This document shows positions 62,345 through 64,000 of a stretch of 64,000 nt of DNA, one piece after another. This DNA comes from Burkholderia sp. PAMC 26561. Its GTDB lineage: Bacteria; Pseudomonadota; Gammaproteobacteria; Burkholderiales; Burkholderiaceae. Under the pieces are notes generated by a model. It did no database searches and was not told the origin of the DNA. It worked only from the letters and a program-made list of their open reading frames with translations. Each line of letters opens with the position of its first letter. The first letter of the stretch is position 1. Made by a program: the position numbers and the translations under genes. The stretch is from contig NZ_CP014307.1 of the NCBI RefSeq assembly GCF_001557535.2, positions 1,547,938 to 1,611,937 on the forward strand, written 5' to 3'.

Positions 62345-64000
62345 AGCAGTAAGGCTGGTGACGCTCGCGCTCGGCGTGATGTTCATGGCACAGGGGGCGC
62401 TCGCGCGTCCATCGATAGCGCAATACGACGAGCCGAAATATCCGGCGGGCTTCACGCACTTCGACTACGCGGACCCCGACGCGCCGAACGACGGCGACAT
62501 CGACTTCCAGAATTACGACGAGTTGCAAAGCTACGATTCCATGAATCCGTTCCTGATTCGCGGCGCGCCTGCGCCCGACCTCAAGAACCTCATGTTCGAT
62601 ACGTTGATGCAGCGAAGCTGGGACGAGCTGGCGTCGGAGTATCCGTTGATAGCCGACGACGTGAACGTCGCGCCCGATGGCAAGTCGGCGGCTTTTCACA
62701 TCAACCCGAAGGCGCGTTTCTCGAACGGTGACCCGATCACCGCCGCCGATGTGAAGTATTCATACGACACGCTTGCGAGCAGCCATGTCTCGCCCATCTT
62801 CAACTCGCAATTCGCCAACATCACGAAGGCGACGGTGGTCGATCGTCTTACCGTGCGGTTTGATTTCAAGGAAGCACGCCGCGACGCGCCACTGATTGCG
62901 GGCGACCTGTGGGTGTTCTCGCCGAAGTGGGGCATGAAGCCGGACGGCACGCGTCCTTCGTTCGACAAGATTGCGACCGATCCACCGCTTGCGAGTGGCG
63001 CTTACCTGATCGAGCAGCGCAAGAACGACAAGCAGATCACGTACGTGCGCAACCCGGACTACTGGGCCGCCGACCTGCCGGCGCGCCGTGGCATGTACCA
63101 CTTCAAACGCATCACGTTTCGCCTCTTCACCGATCACTACACGTCGCTCGAAGACTTCAAGGCGGGGCACACGGACATGCGGGTGGAATATTCGTCGGGT
63201 ACGTGGGCGCGAAAATACGTCGGCAAGAACATCGCTAACGGATCGCTGAAGAAAGGTCTCTTTCCCGATGGTCCCGCGCAGATGCAGGGCATTTTCATGA
63301 ACACGCGCAGACCTCAGTTCGCCGATCCTCGCGTGCGTCGCGCGCTCACGCTCGCGTTCGATTACGAGTGGCTGAACCGGCTGACGTTCTACGGGCAATA
63401 CCGGCGGACAGGCAGTTACTTCCAGGACAGTCCGTTCGGTGCGACCGGCGTGCCGGACGCGAATGAACTGGCGTTGCTCGAGCCGTATCGAGCGGAACTT
63501 CCGGCGGCCGTGTTCGGCCCGATGCTCAGGCAACCCGACACCACGCCGCCCCATTCAATCCGTGCGAACCTGCGCGAAGCGCAGGCGCTGCTGAACGAGG
63601 CAGGCTGGAACTATCGCGACGGTGCGTTGCGCGATGCAAACGGCACGGCCATGTCGATCGAGATCATGGACGATCAACCCGGCATGGACGGCGTGATCAT
63701 GCCTTTCGTGCAGCAGTTGCAAACGCTCGGTATCCAGGCGCATATGCGTGAACTCGACAGCGCGCTATACGGCAAACGCATGGACGCGTTCGACTTCGAC
63801 ATGACCACCTATATCTATTCGCCGGTGACCATTCCGGGCGGCGAACTGACGCGGCGTTTTGGCAGCGCGGCGGCAGCGCAACCCGGTTCGGAAAATTTCC
63901 CCGGCGTGAAATCGAAAGCCGCCGATGCGATGATCGATGCCGCGCTCAAAGCCAATACGCTCGCCGATCTGCAGACCGCCACGCACGCGCTCGACCGTAT
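62337..64000 (+). CDS. YejA-like peptide-binding protein, partial (runs off window)
   Basis: The frame starts at ATG 62337, overlapping the second tonB stop by 8 bp, and runs 554 codons to the window end. A signal peptide (about 1-23) precedes YDEPKYPAGFTHFDYADPDAP and AARFSNGDPITAADVKYSYD-like family 5 motifs. The N-terminus and TFRLFTDHYTSLEDFKAG follow YejA, the binding protein of the microcin C/oligopeptide importer YejABEF. E. coli YejA has about 600 residues, so about 50 are missing. yejB, yejE and yejF may follow beyond the window. Confidence 0.85.
   Translation, partial: MSKAVRLVTLALGVMFMAQGALARPSIAQYDEPKYPAGFTHFDYADPDAPNDGDIDFQNYDELQSYDSMNPFLIRGAPAPDLKNLMFDTLMQRSWDELASEYPLIADDVNVAPDGKSAAFHINPKARFSNGDPITAADVKYSYDTLASSHVSPIFNSQFANITKATVVDRLTVRFDFKEARRDAPLIAGDLWVFSPKWGMKPDGTRPSFDKIATDPPLASGAYLIEQRKNDKQITYVRNPDYWAADLPARRGMYHFKRITFRLFTDHYTSLEDFKAGHTDMRVEYSSGTWARKYVGKNIANGSLKKGLFPDGPAQMQGIFMNTRRPQFADPRVRRALTLAFDYEWLNRLTFYGQYRRTGSYFQDSPFGATGVPDANELALLEPYRAELPAAVFGPMLRQPDTTPPHSIRANLREAQALLNEAGWNYRDGALRDANGTAMSIEIMDDQPGMDGVIMPFVQQLQTLGIQAHMRELDSALYGKRMDAFDFDMTTYIYSPVTIPGGELTRRFGSAAAAQPGSENFPGVKSKAADAMIDAALKANTLADLQTATHALDR

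Noticed and set aside
1..64000. tRNA, rRNA, CRISPR arrays, insertion sequences, prophage genes and riboswitches
   Set aside because: None was recognised by eye on either strand. A tRNAscan, Rfam and ISfinder search would be needed to exclude small or degenerate copies.

Overview
This is a GC-rich, gene-dense stretch of a bacterial chromosome. The products match Burkholderiaceae best (Paraburkholderia/Caballeronia type): DUF4148 secreted peptides, a cyoABCD quinol oxidase, an Xfp-AckA phosphoketolase pair, a UdgX-type uracil-DNA glycosylase, FUSC efflux and Tat-exported phospholipase C. This assignment is inferred from protein content only. No rRNA, tRNA, CRISPR array, insertion sequence or prophage was recognised. 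Both ends of the window cut genes.

Layout. 1-2.1 kb: a minus-strand glycosylation cluster (GT4 fragment, GT2, PIG-L deacetylase). 3.3-7.5 kb: a giant CheB-CheR-PAS-histidine kinase-receiver protein. 7.5-12.8 kb: a minus-strand alternative cytochrome c oxidase operon (subunit II with fused cytochrome c, subunit I, subunit III, a small membrane protein, a tri-haem cytochrome c). Its subunit I has lost the usual K-channel Lys and D-channel Glu. 12.9-16.4 kb: xfp-ackA, which turns sugar phosphates into acetate plus ATP. 16.6-21.2 kb: small and redox/DNA-repair genes (sorbosone-dehydrogenase-like lipoprotein, DnaJ-type zinc mini-protein, a DUF3175 gene interrupted by an amber codon, UdgX, Rieske-FAD reductase). 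21.3-26.5 kb: LysR/MFS divergent pair, a duplicated-repeat outer membrane protein, sirtuin and RIO kinase. 27.4-33.6 kb: secreted functions (glycosidase-like lipoprotein, phospholipase C, lipoprotein) and a catalase-like protein. 34.9-42.7 kb: FUSC exporter, cyoABCD and an orphan NuoM. 42.7-46.5 kb: a GAF-GAF-GGDEF-EAL protein coupled to a Tat-exported aldo/keto reductase. 46.8-53.7 kb: MFS exporter, GlxA-like regulator divergent from an isonitrile-hydratase-like enzyme, DUF4148 peptides, a lipoprotein and a zinc-ribbon membrane protein.

54.1-64 kb is the most system-like block. A large TonB-dependent receptor faces, across a 1 kb AT-richer gap, a plus-strand operon exbB-exbD-tonB-(OppA-like binding protein)-tonB-(YejA-like binding protein). 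The operon runs off the window. Two TonB paralogues alternate with two periplasmic peptide-binding proteins, so the block looks like a self-contained energised route for peptides or peptide conjugates from the outer membrane to an ABC importer. That reading is inference.

Several convergent pairs end within 0-15 bp of each other, so terminators must lie inside the opposing genes. One clear example is a 26-bp perfect palindrome plus T-run inside the cytochrome c gene.
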